Of a stretch of DNA of 64,000 bases, positions 34,481 through 43,535 are shown in pieces. The number at the start of each line of letters is the position of its first letter. Within the stretch, counting starts at the first letter, position 1. The notes under the pieces were generated by a model. That model saw nothing but the letters and a program-made list of their open reading frames with translations, had not been told where the DNA came from and ran no database searches. A program made the position numbers and the translations under genes. Source of the DNA: Halomonas sp. KG2 (GTDB lineage Bacteria > Pseudomonadota > Gammaproteobacteria > Pseudomonadales > Halomonadaceae); the NCBI GenBank assembly GCA_030440445.1, contig CP098528.1:620001-684000 (forward strand), written 5' to 3'.

Positions 34481-35962
34481 TTACTTGGTGGCAGTCGATA
34501 GTGTTTGGGTCTGTCCCTCTTGGCCTGTACCGAAGGCATCAGCATGTTCATCAACAGCAAAGGTAGCGCGGCTTAAGCGGCGTACACGCTTCATAAACAG
34601 TGCGATACATACCAGCGTTCCCAGCGCCGCGACGATACAGCTTGTTTGCAGTGGCAAACCAAAACCAATCGGTGCGTAGGCTAAATAGGTAAAGGTGGCC
34701 ATGGTCATAAAGACAGCAGGAATCGAGGTGATCAGATAAGGCTTACGTGATAGCACTAGGTACATGGTGCCGACCCACAGTGCAATCACTGCCGTGGTTT
34801 GGTTGGCCCAGGAGAAGTAGCGCCATAGCAGGGTAAAGTCCATGTGGGTAAGCGCGTAAGAAGCAACAAACAGTGGCAGGGCGATCAAAATACGCTTAAT
34901 AATCGGTTTCTGCTCAACCTTGAGATAATCAGCAATAATCATCCGTGCGCTGCGGAAGGCGGTATCGCCCGAGGTAATCGGAAGCACAATAACCCCCAGA
35001 ACAGCCAGCGTGCCACCAACCGCGCCAAGCATGCTAATAGATACTTCGCTGACCACCGCTGCAGGGCCACCAGCCGCTAACACTGCGGACAGCGATTGTT
35101 CGCCCTGGAATAAACTCATGGCGGCGGCGGCCCAGATCATCGCAATCACGCCTTCGGCAATCATCATGCCGTAAAATATTTTACGGCCATTGGTTTCGTT
35201 TTGCGTCGTACGCGAAATGATGGGGGTTTGTGTGGCATGGAAGCCTGAAAGAGCACCGCAGGAGATCGTTAAGAACAGCAGTGGGAAAATGGGAGCTCCT
35301 TCCGGATGCATATTCTGGAAAGAGAGTTCTGGAATCGGTGCGCCGGTAACAACCAAACCAATACCGATGCCTGCGGCGCTGAACAGCAGCAAAGCGCCAA
35401 AGTAGGGGTAGATACGGCCAATGACTTTATCAATCGGTAGCAGCGTAGCAACCAGATAGTAGGCAAAAATTGCTAGAATAATTAGCGTTAAAGAGAGTGA
35501 AGTCATATTAGAAAGCAGCGCTGCGGGCGAGGTTACAAAAACCGTGCCCACCAGTAATAACAGCAAAATAGCAAAGCCGTTGACCACATGCTTCATGGTT
35601 TTACCGAGAAATTTACCCGCCAACTGAGGCAAATGAGCGCCGTGATTGCGAATCGAGATCATACCGGTGAGGTAGTCATGTACGGCACCTGCAAAGATGC
35701 AGCCAACCACAATCCATATAAAAGCCACTGGACCATAAAGCGCCCCTAAAATGGGGCCGAAAATCGGGCCGACACCGGCAATGTTAAGCAGTTGAATAAG
35801 CGAGTTGCGCGTGGTGTTCATCGGCACATAGTCAATATTGTCACGCATACTAAACGCCGGTGTTTGACGCTTGCGGTCAGTAACAAACACGCGCTCAACA
35901 AACTTGCCGTAGGTGAAGTAGCCCACGACTAGAAGCAGTATCGATACAATGAAGGTGATCAT
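34481..35962 (-). CDS. CstA-type carbon starvation protein (short form)
   Basis: A 493-residue membrane protein of the CstA family, which imports pyruvate or peptides on carbon starvation. LLNIAGVGPIFGPILGALYGP and the helical core with GALSGFHATQTPIISRTTQNE are diagnostic. E. coli CstA is about 700 residues; this one belongs to the shorter class. About 13-14 membrane helices are predicted. No regulator or two-component pair lies beside it. It stands alone between two terminators. Confidence 0.88.
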   Translation of the reverse strand: MITFIVSILLLVVGYFTYGKFVERVFVTDRKRQTPAFSMRDNIDYVPMNTTRNSLIQLLNIAGVGPIFGPILGALYGPVAFIWIVVGCIFAGAVHDYLTGMISIRNHGAHLPQLAGKFLGKTMKHVVNGFAILLLLLVGTVFVTSPAALLSNMTSLSLTLIILAIFAYYLVATLLPIDKVIGRIYPYFGALLLFSAAGIGIGLVVTGAPIPELSFQNMHPEGAPIFPLLFLTISCGALSGFHATQTPIISRTTQNETNGRKIFYGMMIAEGVIAMIWAAAAMSLFQGEQSLSAVLAAGGPAAVVSEVSISMLGAVGGTLAVLGVIVLPITSGDTAFRSARMIIADYLKVEQKPIIKRILIALPLFVASYALTHMDFTLLWRYFSWANQTTAVIALWVGTMYLVLSRKPYLITSIPAVFMTMATFTYLAYAPIGFGLPLQTSCIVAALGTLVCIALFMKRVRRLSRATFAVDEHADAFGTGQEGQTQTLSTATK

Positions 35963-36119
35963 TTAGGGCACTCAGTCTCAGGGGAATTCAGATGGTCGTG
36001 CATGCTAGTGAGTTACTTGTTAGCACGCTTATTTGGCCGGGCTGAATGTACCGACTCATCAGGAAAATCGCTTTAAGACTTTAGTGGCCTATGGTGCTAG
36101 CGAGAGCAATCATCAACAC

Positions 36120-36144
36120 AAAAAAGGGCAGCGCTGTGCTGCCC
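36120..36144 (-). terminator. Terminator of sodC
   Basis: Stem GGGCAGC (36126-36132) and GCTGCCC (36138-36144), with six A on the plus strand giving a U-run for minus-strand transcripts. It follows the sodC stop at 36177. Confidence 0.85.
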
Positions 36145-36176
36145 GGTATGTCGTTATAGTGATGGGGTTTTAAACG

Positions 36177-36710
36177 TTACGATTCCACAACGCCGCAGGC
36201 CATGCGCGCACCGCCACCGCCTAAGTGGGGATCATCTGAATACGTATCGCCGCCCGCATGGATCATCAGGCTGCGTCCCGGCATATCTTCCATACTCAAG
36301 CGGGGTGCCAGCACCGGCAGATTGGCTTCGCCATCTTCATTCACCGTGAGAACCGGTAGATCACCTAGATGGCCATCGCCGTAGGGACCTTGGTGGGTAC
36401 CGGCCTCTTCAGGATCGTAATGACCACCTGCAGACAGCGCTGCTGTCATTTCGCCGCTATCGTTTTCAGCAGGCTCGCAGCTGGCATTTTGATGGACATG
36501 AAAACCGTATACGCCGGGCTCCAGGTCAGTTAACGACGGCGTAAGCAACACGCCGTGCTCAGTATGCTCAATAGCGACAGTCCCAATAGACTGTTCAATT
36601 CCTTCGGCGTTGACCTTATGCATTTCAACGTCGAGCGCTTCATTGGCCTGAGCGGTAGTTGCTAGCAATAACCCCGCGGCAATACCTGTTAGCGGTAGTG
36701 AATAACGCAT
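36177..36710 (-). CDS. sodC: Periplasmic Cu,Zn superoxide dismutase
   Basis: A 177-residue enzyme that converts superoxide to hydrogen peroxide and oxygen in the periplasm. The signal peptide (about 1-22, ending AQA) precedes the mature part. Copper and zinc ligands are visible in GFHVHQNASCE, GGHYDPE, GTHQGPYGDGHLGDL and the late MIHAGGD. The two cysteines for the conserved disulfide are in NASCE and MACGV. It is a single-gene unit between cstA and the alpha/beta hydrolase, with its own terminator. Confidence 0.95.
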   Translation of the reverse strand: MRYSLPLTGIAAGLLLATTAQANEALDVEMHKVNAEGIEQSIGTVAIEHTEHGVLLTPSLTDLEPGVYGFHVHQNASCEPAENDSGEMTAALSAGGHYDPEEAGTHQGPYGDGHLGDLPVLTVNEDGEANLPVLAPRLSMEDMPGRSLMIHAGGDTYSDDPHLGGGGARMACGVVES

Positions 36711-36878
36711 AGTGCAATTCTCCTTTCCTTATCCATGGAAGCTCGTATGACGAGTTGCCATTTCAAGGTAGCTGGCTATTGGAGAAGATGCTAAATGCTC
36801 ATTAACAAGTTTTTCATGGTGAGTCGTGTGAAAGCGCTGAGGGCAGAGGTGTTAGACACGCTTGCAAAAAAATCAGCT

Positions 36879-37727
36879 CTAAACGCTTCTTTCATAGGCT
36901 TTAATTAATGCGTCGTAATGGCCTGAATAAGGTAAAGCAGTTAGGACAGACCCAGAAATAAACGATGCGAGTGCTTGTCCATGCTCAAGATGAACTAATG
37001 CATCGTGCTCACCATGAAAAATCTCTACAGGAGCCCCTAAGTCTCCAACGCTGAAAGGCCACTCTCGTGCCATTAGTTGAATATCTCTAACAATGCTATC
37101 AGCCGCTATCAAGGCACCTTGCTGTGTTGCTGCCACTAGATTTTTTTGAAAGGCTTTACGTAGTTGTGAAGCTTGTAGGAATTGACGTTCTTGGTCACTG
37201 AGAGAGTCCATTAACGCGGTGGTCAGTGATGCGCTGTCGCCCGTCAAGTCTACTAACTGGGTGATTAAATCCTGAGGGGCAGTCAAAGCTGCGTGCCACG
37301 TCTCGGCAGTCAGCTTTCCTGCGTGCTTGTAGGGCGAGTTCTGTATCGGAACAGCAGGCGTCCCAACCAGCATTACTTTGTCGACTCTCTCTTTGAGAGC
37401 CATTGCGGTCGCCATGGCGAACACGCCACCTCCCGAAAAACCTAGTAGCGAGAATTTGTTAATTTGAAGCTGCTCTGCCACTGCCTGCACGTCGTCTGTG
37501 TGGTCAGCAAAACGGTAGCTTTTCATCTGAGTGGAGCCACCATACCCTGGGCGATCTATGGCAATGAGCCGAATGCTCTCGGTTTCATTTCTTGCAGTTG
37601 CCATCAATACTTCTTTTTTAGAACCGGGAATGCCGTGACCGTAGAACCAGGCTGGTGCATCTGTTGAGCCTGTATCCATAACACTCAAAAAACGTCCATC
37701 TGGCCTTGGGATACGGTAAGTTTGCAT
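36879..37727 (-). CDS. Alpha/beta hydrolase
   Basis: A 282-residue hydrolase with the oxyanion region GHGIPGS, a nucleophile elbow GFSGGG (Ser near residue 97), an acid in HGEHDALVH and the catalytic His in YSGHYDAL. The substrate is unknown. The ATG at 37727 starts 7 bp after the LuxR-type gene; a TTG at 37742 would overlap it by 8 bp. The tight link suggests that the regulator controls, or responds to the product of, this enzyme. Confidence 0.85.
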   Translation of the reverse strand: MQTYRIPRPDGRFLSVMDTGSTDAPAWFYGHGIPGSKKEVLMATARNETESIRLIAIDRPGYGGSTQMKSYRFADHTDDVQAVAEQLQINKFSLLGFSGGGVFAMATAMALKERVDKVMLVGTPAVPIQNSPYKHAGKLTAETWHAALTAPQDLITQLVDLTGDSASLTTALMDSLSDQERQFLQASQLRKAFQKNLVAATQQGALIAADSIVRDIQLMAREWPFSVGDLGAPVEIFHGEHDALVHLEHGQALASFISGSVLTALPYSGHYDALIKAYERSV

Positions 37728-37734
37728 CTCGTAA

Positions 37735-38868
37735 CTACTCAAATCGATTAACTATTCCAACACTAAGCAGTAATGTGCGTATTAAGTCAGCCTGCCTCGT
37801 GACGTCTGTTTTTCGCATGACTGATTTTAATTGAGAGCGAGTGGTGTGTACCGTTACGTTCAAATAAGCACTAGCCTCATTAATATCTAGGCCGCGCATT
37901 AGTAAATCTACTAGACGCAATTCCGCTACGCTCAATGAGTAAAGGTTTTTTAGACGTCTATGGTCTAGGGGGATGGTCATTTGTGGATCAAGCAAGAAAG
38001 CGATAACGGTGGCAGCAGGGCTAACATTCCAGGAAAGGGAAGAATTTATTTCTTGATTACAAAAAAGTACCAGTGAAGCTCCCGCCCTATTTAGCTGAAT
38101 GCTCTCACAGCGACTTTCTCCTTTGTTCAGCCTACGTGATGCCTGAACAAGGGCTGAACCGAGCTTTTCTTCATTGAAAATTAAGCGGCCGTTACGCTGC
38201 TCTATACCGAAGCAATGGGTGCTAAGCACATCTTCGGCAACTCGGTTTAACCAGTGGCAGCGTAGGTTTTCGTCCAGCATCCACACCCCAAAAGGAAGGT
38301 GATTAAAGGCATTCTGAGCTTGTGTTAATGCTTCCTGTACTTGGCTAGTCAGTTTGGTTAGTTGAGCTACACGGCGTAAATGTCCGCTCAAATCTTCTAG
38401 CTGTTCTTGCTCCTGCCGAGTAAACATGCCCTTTGCACGTGGTCGATGTATGCCAATATGCATCGCAGATGAGCCATCGCGTTCAAACTGGCAGCCCATG
38501 GCATAAAAATTTCCGTTTGGGCGGAAAAATAGCTGGTAGTGCTCAGAATGCTCAAATGCCCGATCAGATATTATGTCGGTGCTTGTATGGACTTTGCCTA
38601 GTGGGCCGCTAGCCAGTGATGTGCGGAAGGGGTCAAAAACCACGGCCTCCTGCTCATAATTAAGCCCCTGCTCTAAGCCAATAGCAAAGGATCGGTAAAC
38701 GATAGGGTTTTCACGATCAGTGATACGCAATGCGGCCGAAGGCGAATTGAAATGGCTGGCAAGCTGTTGCAGGAATTCGCCCCAACCCTCTGGGTAGGTG
38801 ACGTTGTCATATAGCGTATGTAATAGCGTAGATAGGTTTTTTTCTTTGTTATACACGATTGTACTCAC
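37735..38868 (-). CDS. LuxR-type transcriptional regulator
   Basis: A 377-residue regulator. The C-terminal helix-turn-helix (about 312-370) has the LuxR pattern LSVAELRLVDLLMRGLDINEASAYLNVTVHTTRSQLKSV. The N-terminal part (about 1-180) resembles a sensor module, and the segment FNHLPFGVWMLDENLRCHWLN (about 190-210) is PAS-like. It is not a typical acyl-homoserine lactone receptor, since the short autoinducer-binding domain is absent. The start is GTG. It precedes the hydrolase gene and faces away from the Slam cassette across a 340-bp intergenic region that may contain its operators. Confidence 0.85.
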   Translation of the reverse strand: MSTIVYNKEKNLSTLLHTLYDNVTYPEGWGEFLQQLASHFNSPSAALRITDRENPIVYRSFAIGLEQGLNYEQEAVVFDPFRTSLASGPLGKVHTSTDIISDRAFEHSEHYQLFFRPNGNFYAMGCQFERDGSSAMHIGIHRPRAKGMFTRQEQEQLEDLSGHLRRVAQLTKLTSQVQEALTQAQNAFNHLPFGVWMLDENLRCHWLNRVAEDVLSTHCFGIEQRNGRLIFNEEKLGSALVQASRRLNKGESRCESIQLNRAGASLVLFCNQEINSSLSWNVSPAATVIAFLLDPQMTIPLDHRRLKNLYSLSVAELRLVDLLMRGLDINEASAYLNVTVHTTRSQLKSVMRKTDVTRQADLIRTLLLSVGIVNRFE

Positions 38869-39210
38869 TGTTTAATGAGTATCTGTAGTTACAAAACCAA
38901 ACCATACCTTACTTTTCTAGCAGGTCCTAGGCATCAACGCTAATTCTCTGGTGGTGGTTTTTAGCTATTTCAAGATAAGCAATATAGATGAGCGGCATCG
39001 CGATATTTTTAAATGCTTCACCCATTTGAGTGATTCTTGCATGGCTGTCGCGTGCTTAACTTCAATCGAGTTAGGCTCGATATGAAGCAGCTACGTTAAG
39101 CAAACAATTGCTTAGCAAGCGTATTTCAAATCAACAGAATTAAAAAGCCAGAAGCTTCTTAATAAGCAGAGCCTAAAGTAAAAGCCGTATAAATTAAGGG
39201 GGAAATCAAT
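38869..39210. other. 342-bp AT-rich intergenic region with two inverted repeats
   Basis: No gene is supported here. It is the divergent promoter region of the LuxR-type gene and the surface lipoprotein gene. One inverted repeat spans 39060-39087 (CTTCA-A-TCGAG against CTCGA-TA-TGAAG). A second, TAAGCAA-acaa-TTGCTTA, spans 39097-39114. Either could be an operator for the regulator. A ribosome site AAGGGGGAA is seen just before 39211. Confidence 0.5.
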
Positions 39211-40299
39211 ATGGAAACTATTGATAACAAAGGCTCAGTACTGAAACTCTCGCTCCTGGCCGTGGCTATCGTTGCAGTGGCGGGCTGTTCCAGTGGCGGT
39301 AGCTCCAGCCAGCCAATAGATCAAGGTGACCCAGGGCAGACGGATGGCGGTGGTGGCTCAAGTGATAGCGGCGGTAGCTCAGGTGATAGCGGTGGTGGCT
39401 CCGGTGATGGTGGAGGTTCGAGTGATCCCGGCCAGGACTTCACCTACAAGACTATTAACCCTATCGAGGAGATACCTGTTGGGGAAGAGTTTCGTCTCGA
39501 CAGCGTAACAGCCAATGCAACTCCCTCTAGCAGTGGTGTCACCATGAACCAGCAGCCTGTGCTAGATCACGCAGCAATGATCGAAGTCCTACCTAATGGG
39601 CCAAATGGCGAGTCAAGAATCCGTTTGAATGCGCCAATTGCTGGCGTCGAAAATAGGGATTTCACGGAAAGTCGTGCTCCTTACATCTTCGATAATGGAG
39701 ATTACATCTTCGATAATGGAGACGATAATGATATTAGGATACGTTCCGTAGAGCATGAGTCGGAACAATTCCTTAACGGTTCTTTGAACTACGCGGCTTT
39801 TGGCGAATGGGTAATCCGCAACAGCGGTGGCGATTCTGACGGTAGTTACTTTGCCACCGGCTACGACACTCATCTCAATGACATGCCCTCTACAGGATCC
39901 GCAAGTTACAGTGGGGCCGCTAGAGGTACAGTCATTATAGACAATGGGCAGCCTGGTAACTTATTTGGTCAAGCAAATATGAGTGTTAACTTCGCAGATA
40001 GAACGTTAAACGGTAGTTTGACCAATATGACTGCCATGGATACGGAAAATGGTGCCATACAGCAACCCTGGAATAACATCAATCTTGCTGGTGGCCTTGA
40101 TGATAGCGGCAACCGCTTTGCTGGCATAACCGAAGTTATATCGTCACCCGGTAATGCTGCCAGTTTGAGCACTGACGCAGAGGGTGAGTTCCGTGGTCGT
40201 TTCTATGGCCCGGGGGCGGCAGAGGCTGCTGCCGTTTGGTCAGTTAAAGACCCGAATGGAAGCGCAGCTTTTGGTGCTTTCGGTGTCAAAAAAGACTAG
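39211..40299 (+). CDS. Surface lipoprotein with TbpB-like C-terminal domain, likely Slam cargo
   Basis: A 362-residue lipoprotein. The signal peptide ends in VAGC (Cys26), followed by a flexible Gly/Ser/Asp linker (about 28-75) typical of proteins displayed on the cell surface. The C-terminal part (about 180-360) has the beta-barrel ending seen in Slam substrates: GEFRGRFYGPGAAEAAAVWSVKD and AAFGAFGVKKD. A 21-bp tandem repeat duplicates YIFDNGD. No ligand-binding receptor gene, such as a TonB-dependent partner, is adjacent. The next gene is a Slam, so delivery across the outer membrane by that protein is the likely fate. Confidence 0.8.
   Translation: METIDNKGSVLKLSLLAVAIVAVAGCSSGGSSSQPIDQGDPGQTDGGGGSSDSGGSSGDSGGGSGDGGGSSDPGQDFTYKTINPIEEIPVGEEFRLDSVTANATPSSSGVTMNQQPVLDHAAMIEVLPNGPNGESRIRLNAPIAGVENRDFTESRAPYIFDNGDYIFDNGDDNDIRIRSVEHESEQFLNGSLNYAAFGEWVIRNSGGDSDGSYFATGYDTHLNDMPSTGSASYSGAARGTVIIDNGQPGNLFGQANMSVNFADRTLNGSLTNMTAMDTENGAIQQPWNNINLAGGLDDSGNRFAGITEVISSPGNAASLSTDAEGEFRGRFYGPGAAEAAAVWSVKDPNGSAAFGAFGVKKD
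39681..39722. repeat. Two perfect tandem copies of a 21-bp unit in the surface lipoprotein gene
   Basis: TTACATCTTCGATAATGGAGA occurs twice end to end, in frame. The copies are identical, which points to a recent duplication that added seven residues to an exposed part of the protein. Confidence 0.95.
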
Positions 40300-40306
40300 C
40301 CCGTTC

Positions 40307-40336
40307 AGCCTCATCTATTCGGATGGGGCTATTTTA
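40307..40336 (+). terminator. Weak terminator between cargo lipoprotein and Slam genes
   Basis: Stem AGCCTCATC (40307-40315) and GATGGGGCT (40322-40330), nine pairs with one G-T wobble, followed by ATTTT. It lies in the 94-bp gap between the two genes and could cut down transcription into the translocator, giving more cargo than Slam. Confidence 0.55.
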
Positions 40337-40393
40337 GCCAGTAGCGTGCTGACAATGCGTTCAACTGCACGTCATCCATACAAGGATTGATGT

Positions 40394-41716
40394 ATGCCTA
40401 TTTGCCGATTTATCGCCATTGTACTGGCTTGTGGGTACTTTTCCGGTTCAGCCTTTGCCGATTCACCCGCGCCAACTAACGACACTCATCGTGAAATCCC
40501 CTTAGCCGCTGTGGCCGCCACACGCCTGATGGAGCAGGGTGACAGTGAGCAAGCCAAAGCGGTGCTGTTGGAAGCACGTGAGCACTTTGCCGATAACGAC
40601 GATATCGCCTTTCTGCTCGGCATGTTGGCGATGGAGGAGCAGGAGTTCGAGAGTGCTAGCGATTATTTCCGTGAGATTCTAATCCGAGACCCACAGGCGG
40701 TGCGTGTTCGTCTTGAACTTGGGCGGGCGCTGTTCGAGAGCGGTGACTACCGCGACGCAGGGCGTCAGTTCCGCTTCGCGCGTAGTGGTAATCTGCCCAC
40801 CGAGGTCAATGCCAATATTGATCGCTACCTTGCTGCTATCCACCACCTCCAGACATTCAACTGGGATGTTTCGGTAGCGCTTGCCCCGGATACTAATATC
40901 AATGCCGCACCGAGTATCGAGGAAATTAGTATCTTCGGACTACCCTTCCAATTATCAGAGGACGCAAAGCGTCAGACGGGCATAGGGCTGCTGCTTAATA
41001 CAAGTGCGGAATGGACACCGCATATTGCCGAGAACACTCGACTGCGGCTGGGGGGGAGCTTGTACCGTACCGACTATCGTGGGGGAAGCTTTGACGATAC
41101 CTTTGTCAATGTGCATGTCGGTCCTAAATTTCAGTTTGGCGACCTTGAACTCAGCACGTTGTTAACCGGTTTTCATCGCTGGTATGGCAATGAGCCCTAT
41201 AATCATGGCGCTGGTCTTCGGCAGGAAGTGACCTACTATCCATCTTCTCGAACACGCCTGCATACTTCGTTAGAGCATCAGTGGGTTCGCCACGATGACG
41301 TTAGCAGTTTGGATGGCACCCGTACCAGTTGGCTGGGCAGTTGGCAGTATGCTCTGACGCCATCTAGCGGCGTGATGGGAGTACTGGGTCTGTCCAAAGA
41401 GTCTACGGAGCTGGATATGCTCAGCAATACCGTTTATCGCGGTGGTGTCGGATACTACCGGGAGTTATTCGGAGGCTTAACGGCTCTGATCCAACCTGAG
41501 TATCTTCGTGCTCGCTATGATGACGTGACACCGGCGTTTGGTGTGGAGCGGCGCGACAATTTATGGCGTACAAGATTACGCTTGACCAACCGCCGCTGGG
41601 TATTCAAAGGATTTACACCAGAGCTTACCTTGATCCGCTCATCCCGGCGTAGCAACATTGATCTGTATAGCTATGACCGTAATCAGGTGCAGTTAGGTGT
41701 ATCGAAGTTATATTGA
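40394..41716 (+). CDS. Slam family outer-membrane translocator (type XI secretion)
   Basis: A 440-residue protein with a signal peptide (to about residue 22), an N-terminal TPR domain (about 35-140; LLGMLAMEEQEFESASDYF and LELGRALFESGDYRDA), and a C-terminal 14-strand barrel of the DUF560 type ending in YDRNQVQLGVSKLY. Slam proteins move specific lipoproteins to the outer face of the outer membrane. The gene directly follows its probable cargo. An AAGGA site seven bases before the ATG supports the start. Confidence 0.86.
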   Translation: MPICRFIAIVLACGYFSGSAFADSPAPTNDTHREIPLAAVAATRLMEQGDSEQAKAVLLEAREHFADNDDIAFLLGMLAMEEQEFESASDYFREILIRDPQAVRVRLELGRALFESGDYRDAGRQFRFARSGNLPTEVNANIDRYLAAIHHLQTFNWDVSVALAPDTNINAAPSIEEISIFGLPFQLSEDAKRQTGIGLLLNTSAEWTPHIAENTRLRLGGSLYRTDYRGGSFDDTFVNVHVGPKFQFGDLELSTLLTGFHRWYGNEPYNHGAGLRQEVTYYPSSRTRLHTSLEHQWVRHDDVSSLDGTRTSWLGSWQYALTPSSGVMGVLGLSKESTELDMLSNTVYRGGVGYYRELFGGLTALIQPEYLRARYDDVTPAFGVERRDNLWRTRLRLTNRRWVFKGFTPELTLIRSSRRSNIDLYSYDRNQVQLGVSKLY

Positions 41717-41884
41717 TCGTTAACATACGCATTGTTAATGAGGGCTATCGTTAGGGTTTTTAAAACACCCACTTCCCCAGCGTATCTACTCCGCAGATGA
41801 CATTGAACCGTTAAGCCGCGACAATAGCGCGCTGCTTCAAATCACCGCGATTTGTTATCTCAATTGCCGCTATCGGGGAGTGCC

Positions 41885-42655
41885 ATGTTGCCATTGAACA
41901 TCCTTTATCAGGATGAGCACCTTGTTGCCGTGCATAAGCCGTCTGGGTTGCTGGTGCACCGCTCGGCGCTGGCGCGTGGAGAAACAGAATTTTTGCTTCA
42001 ACGCCTGCGTGACCAAATTGGCAAACGAGTGTATCCGGTGCACCGGTTAGATAGACCCACCTCCGGCGTGATGGTGTTTGGTTTATCATCTGAAGCGGCA
42101 GCCGTGTTGAGTGAAGGCTTTAGCGAACGGCAGGTAGAAAAGCGCTATCTGGCGGTAGTGAGGGGCAAGTCGCCGGAGCAAGAGCGCCTTGATTACCCAC
42201 TACGGGAAGAAGATGGCACGCGCCCCAAAGCCGAGATGCCTGCTATGCCCGCGATGACCGATATTCGTCGCCTGGATAGCGTTGAACTGCCTGTGCAGGT
42301 AGACCGCTATCCAGTGGCGCGCTATTCACTAGTGGAAGCGCGGCCTATGACCGGGCGTCGACATCAGATCCGCCGCCATCTTTCTCGGCGTGGTTATCCC
42401 ATTATTGGTGATGCCAAGCACGGCAAAAGTGTCCACAACCGCTTTTTCGCGGATCAGTTGAATGCTCCCCGTTTGCTGTTGGCTGCCACCTATTTAGCGT
42501 TTGATCACCCCTTAACCGATAAGCGCATCCAACTAAGCTGCGCACTCGATGCGACCATGAGAAGCCTGTTTGAGCAATTCGGCTGGGCTGGGCATCTGCC
42601 GCTAGATAGCGTGCGAACCCCAACCATCTCAACGCCTGCTGCGCTTCAGCGGTAG
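41885..42655 (+). CDS. truC: tRNA pseudouridine synthase C (RluA family)
   Basis: A 256-residue pseudouridine synthase predicted to modify U65 of certain tRNAs. The catalytic aspartate is in HRLDRPTSGV. The sequence between AVHKPSGLLVHRS and GRRHQIRRHL agrees with TruC, and there is no N-terminal S4 domain as in RluC/RluD. The ATG at 41885 follows GGGGAG closely; a start 11 codons earlier is less likely. Confidence 0.88.
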   Translation: MLPLNILYQDEHLVAVHKPSGLLVHRSALARGETEFLLQRLRDQIGKRVYPVHRLDRPTSGVMVFGLSSEAAAVLSEGFSERQVEKRYLAVVRGKSPEQERLDYPLREEDGTRPKAEMPAMPAMTDIRRLDSVELPVQVDRYPVARYSLVEARPMTGRRHQIRRHLSRRGYPIIGDAKHGKSVHNRFFADQLNAPRLLLAATYLAFDHPLTDKRIQLSCALDATMRSLFEQFGWAGHLPLDSVRTPTISTPAALQR

Positions 42656-42710
42656 TCGTGACGAATCGAACCGTGCTGTCAAATAGCATGTTGTAAATAG
42701 AGAGCCTGTA

Positions 42711-43535
42711 ATGTCTTCGGATTATGACTTTCGCTTTGGCGGCATTCGCCGCTTGTATGGTCAGCGTGCTGCCACGGCGTTTCGCCATGCCCATGTTGTG
42801 GTAGTGGGTGTGGGTGGCGTGGGCAGTTGGACGGTAGAAGCGCTGGCGCGTTCTGGCATTGGCAAGCTGACACTGATTGATTTGGATGACGTATGCGTGT
42901 CCAACGTCAATCGTCAGCTCCATGCGTTAGACGGCACTATTGGCCAGCCAAAGGTGGACGTGTTGGCCGAGCGTTGTCGCTTGATTGCCCCGGAGATAAA
43001 CGTCGTAGCCGACAGTTCGTTTGTCACACCCACTAACCTTGCCGAGCGTATCCCCGATGATGCCGATCATGTGGTGGACGCGATTGATAGCGTGATCGCC
43101 AAGGCAGCGCTAATCGCTTGGTGCAAACGACGTAAACTGCCGATTACCGTGACGGGAGCTGCAGGCGGTCAGACGGATCCTACCCGCATTCAGGTGGCTG
43201 ATTTAACACGTACTGAACACGATCCACTGCTTTCCAAGGTGCGCTCGCGGCTGCGCCGTGATTATGGTTTTTCGCGTAATCCTAAGCGGCGCTTTTCCGT
43301 TGAGTGTGTCTATTCTGATGAACAGCTGGTGTACCCTGGCGCTGACGGCGAAGTCTGTCTGCAAAAGCCCGGTAACGGTGATGCGACCCGTTTAGACTGT
43401 GCCTCAGGCTTTGGCGCGGCCACCTTTGTCACTGGTACGTTTGGTTTTGTCGCTGCCTCAAAAGTGCTCGAACGGCTGGCTAAAAAAGCCGCTAAGCCCA
43501 TGCCTTCAACGACCCAACAAGAGGAAAGTGAATGA
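42711..43535 (+). CDS. tcdA: tRNA threonylcarbamoyladenosine dehydratase
   Basis: A 274-residue E1-like enzyme that cyclises t6A37 in tRNA to ct6A using ATP. The nucleotide-binding glycine motif is GVGGVGSWTVEAL, followed by DLDDVCVSNVNRQ (Asp and Arg contacts), and the family-specific SKVRSRLRRDYGFSRNPKRRFSVECVYS. It overlaps the following DUF1653 gene by 4 bp (ATGA), so both are in one operon with truC possibly upstream. Confidence 0.93.
   Translation: MSSDYDFRFGGIRRLYGQRAATAFRHAHVVVVGVGGVGSWTVEALARSGIGKLTLIDLDDVCVSNVNRQLHALDGTIGQPKVDVLAERCRLIAPEINVVADSSFVTPTNLAERIPDDADHVVDAIDSVIAKAALIAWCKRRKLPITVTGAAGGQTDPTRIQVADLTRTEHDPLLSKVRSRLRRDYGFSRNPKRRFSVECVYSDEQLVYPGADGEVCLQKPGNGDATRLDCASGFGAATFVTGTFGFVAASKVLERLAKKAAKPMPSTTQQEESE

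Noticed and set aside
37735..38868. Regulator as an acyl-homoserine lactone receptor
   Set aside because: It is too long and lacks the short autoinducer-binding domain; no LuxI-type synthase is adjacent.
39346..39430. GGT/AGC-rich repeats in the lipoprotein gene as a CRISPR-like or noncoding array
   Set aside because: The repeats are irregular, in frame and encode a Gly/Ser linker right after the lipobox, as expected for surface lipoproteins.
41754..41770. Possible terminator after the Slam gene
   Set aside because: The GGG/CCC arms are short and mismatched, and no good stem plus T-run is formed.
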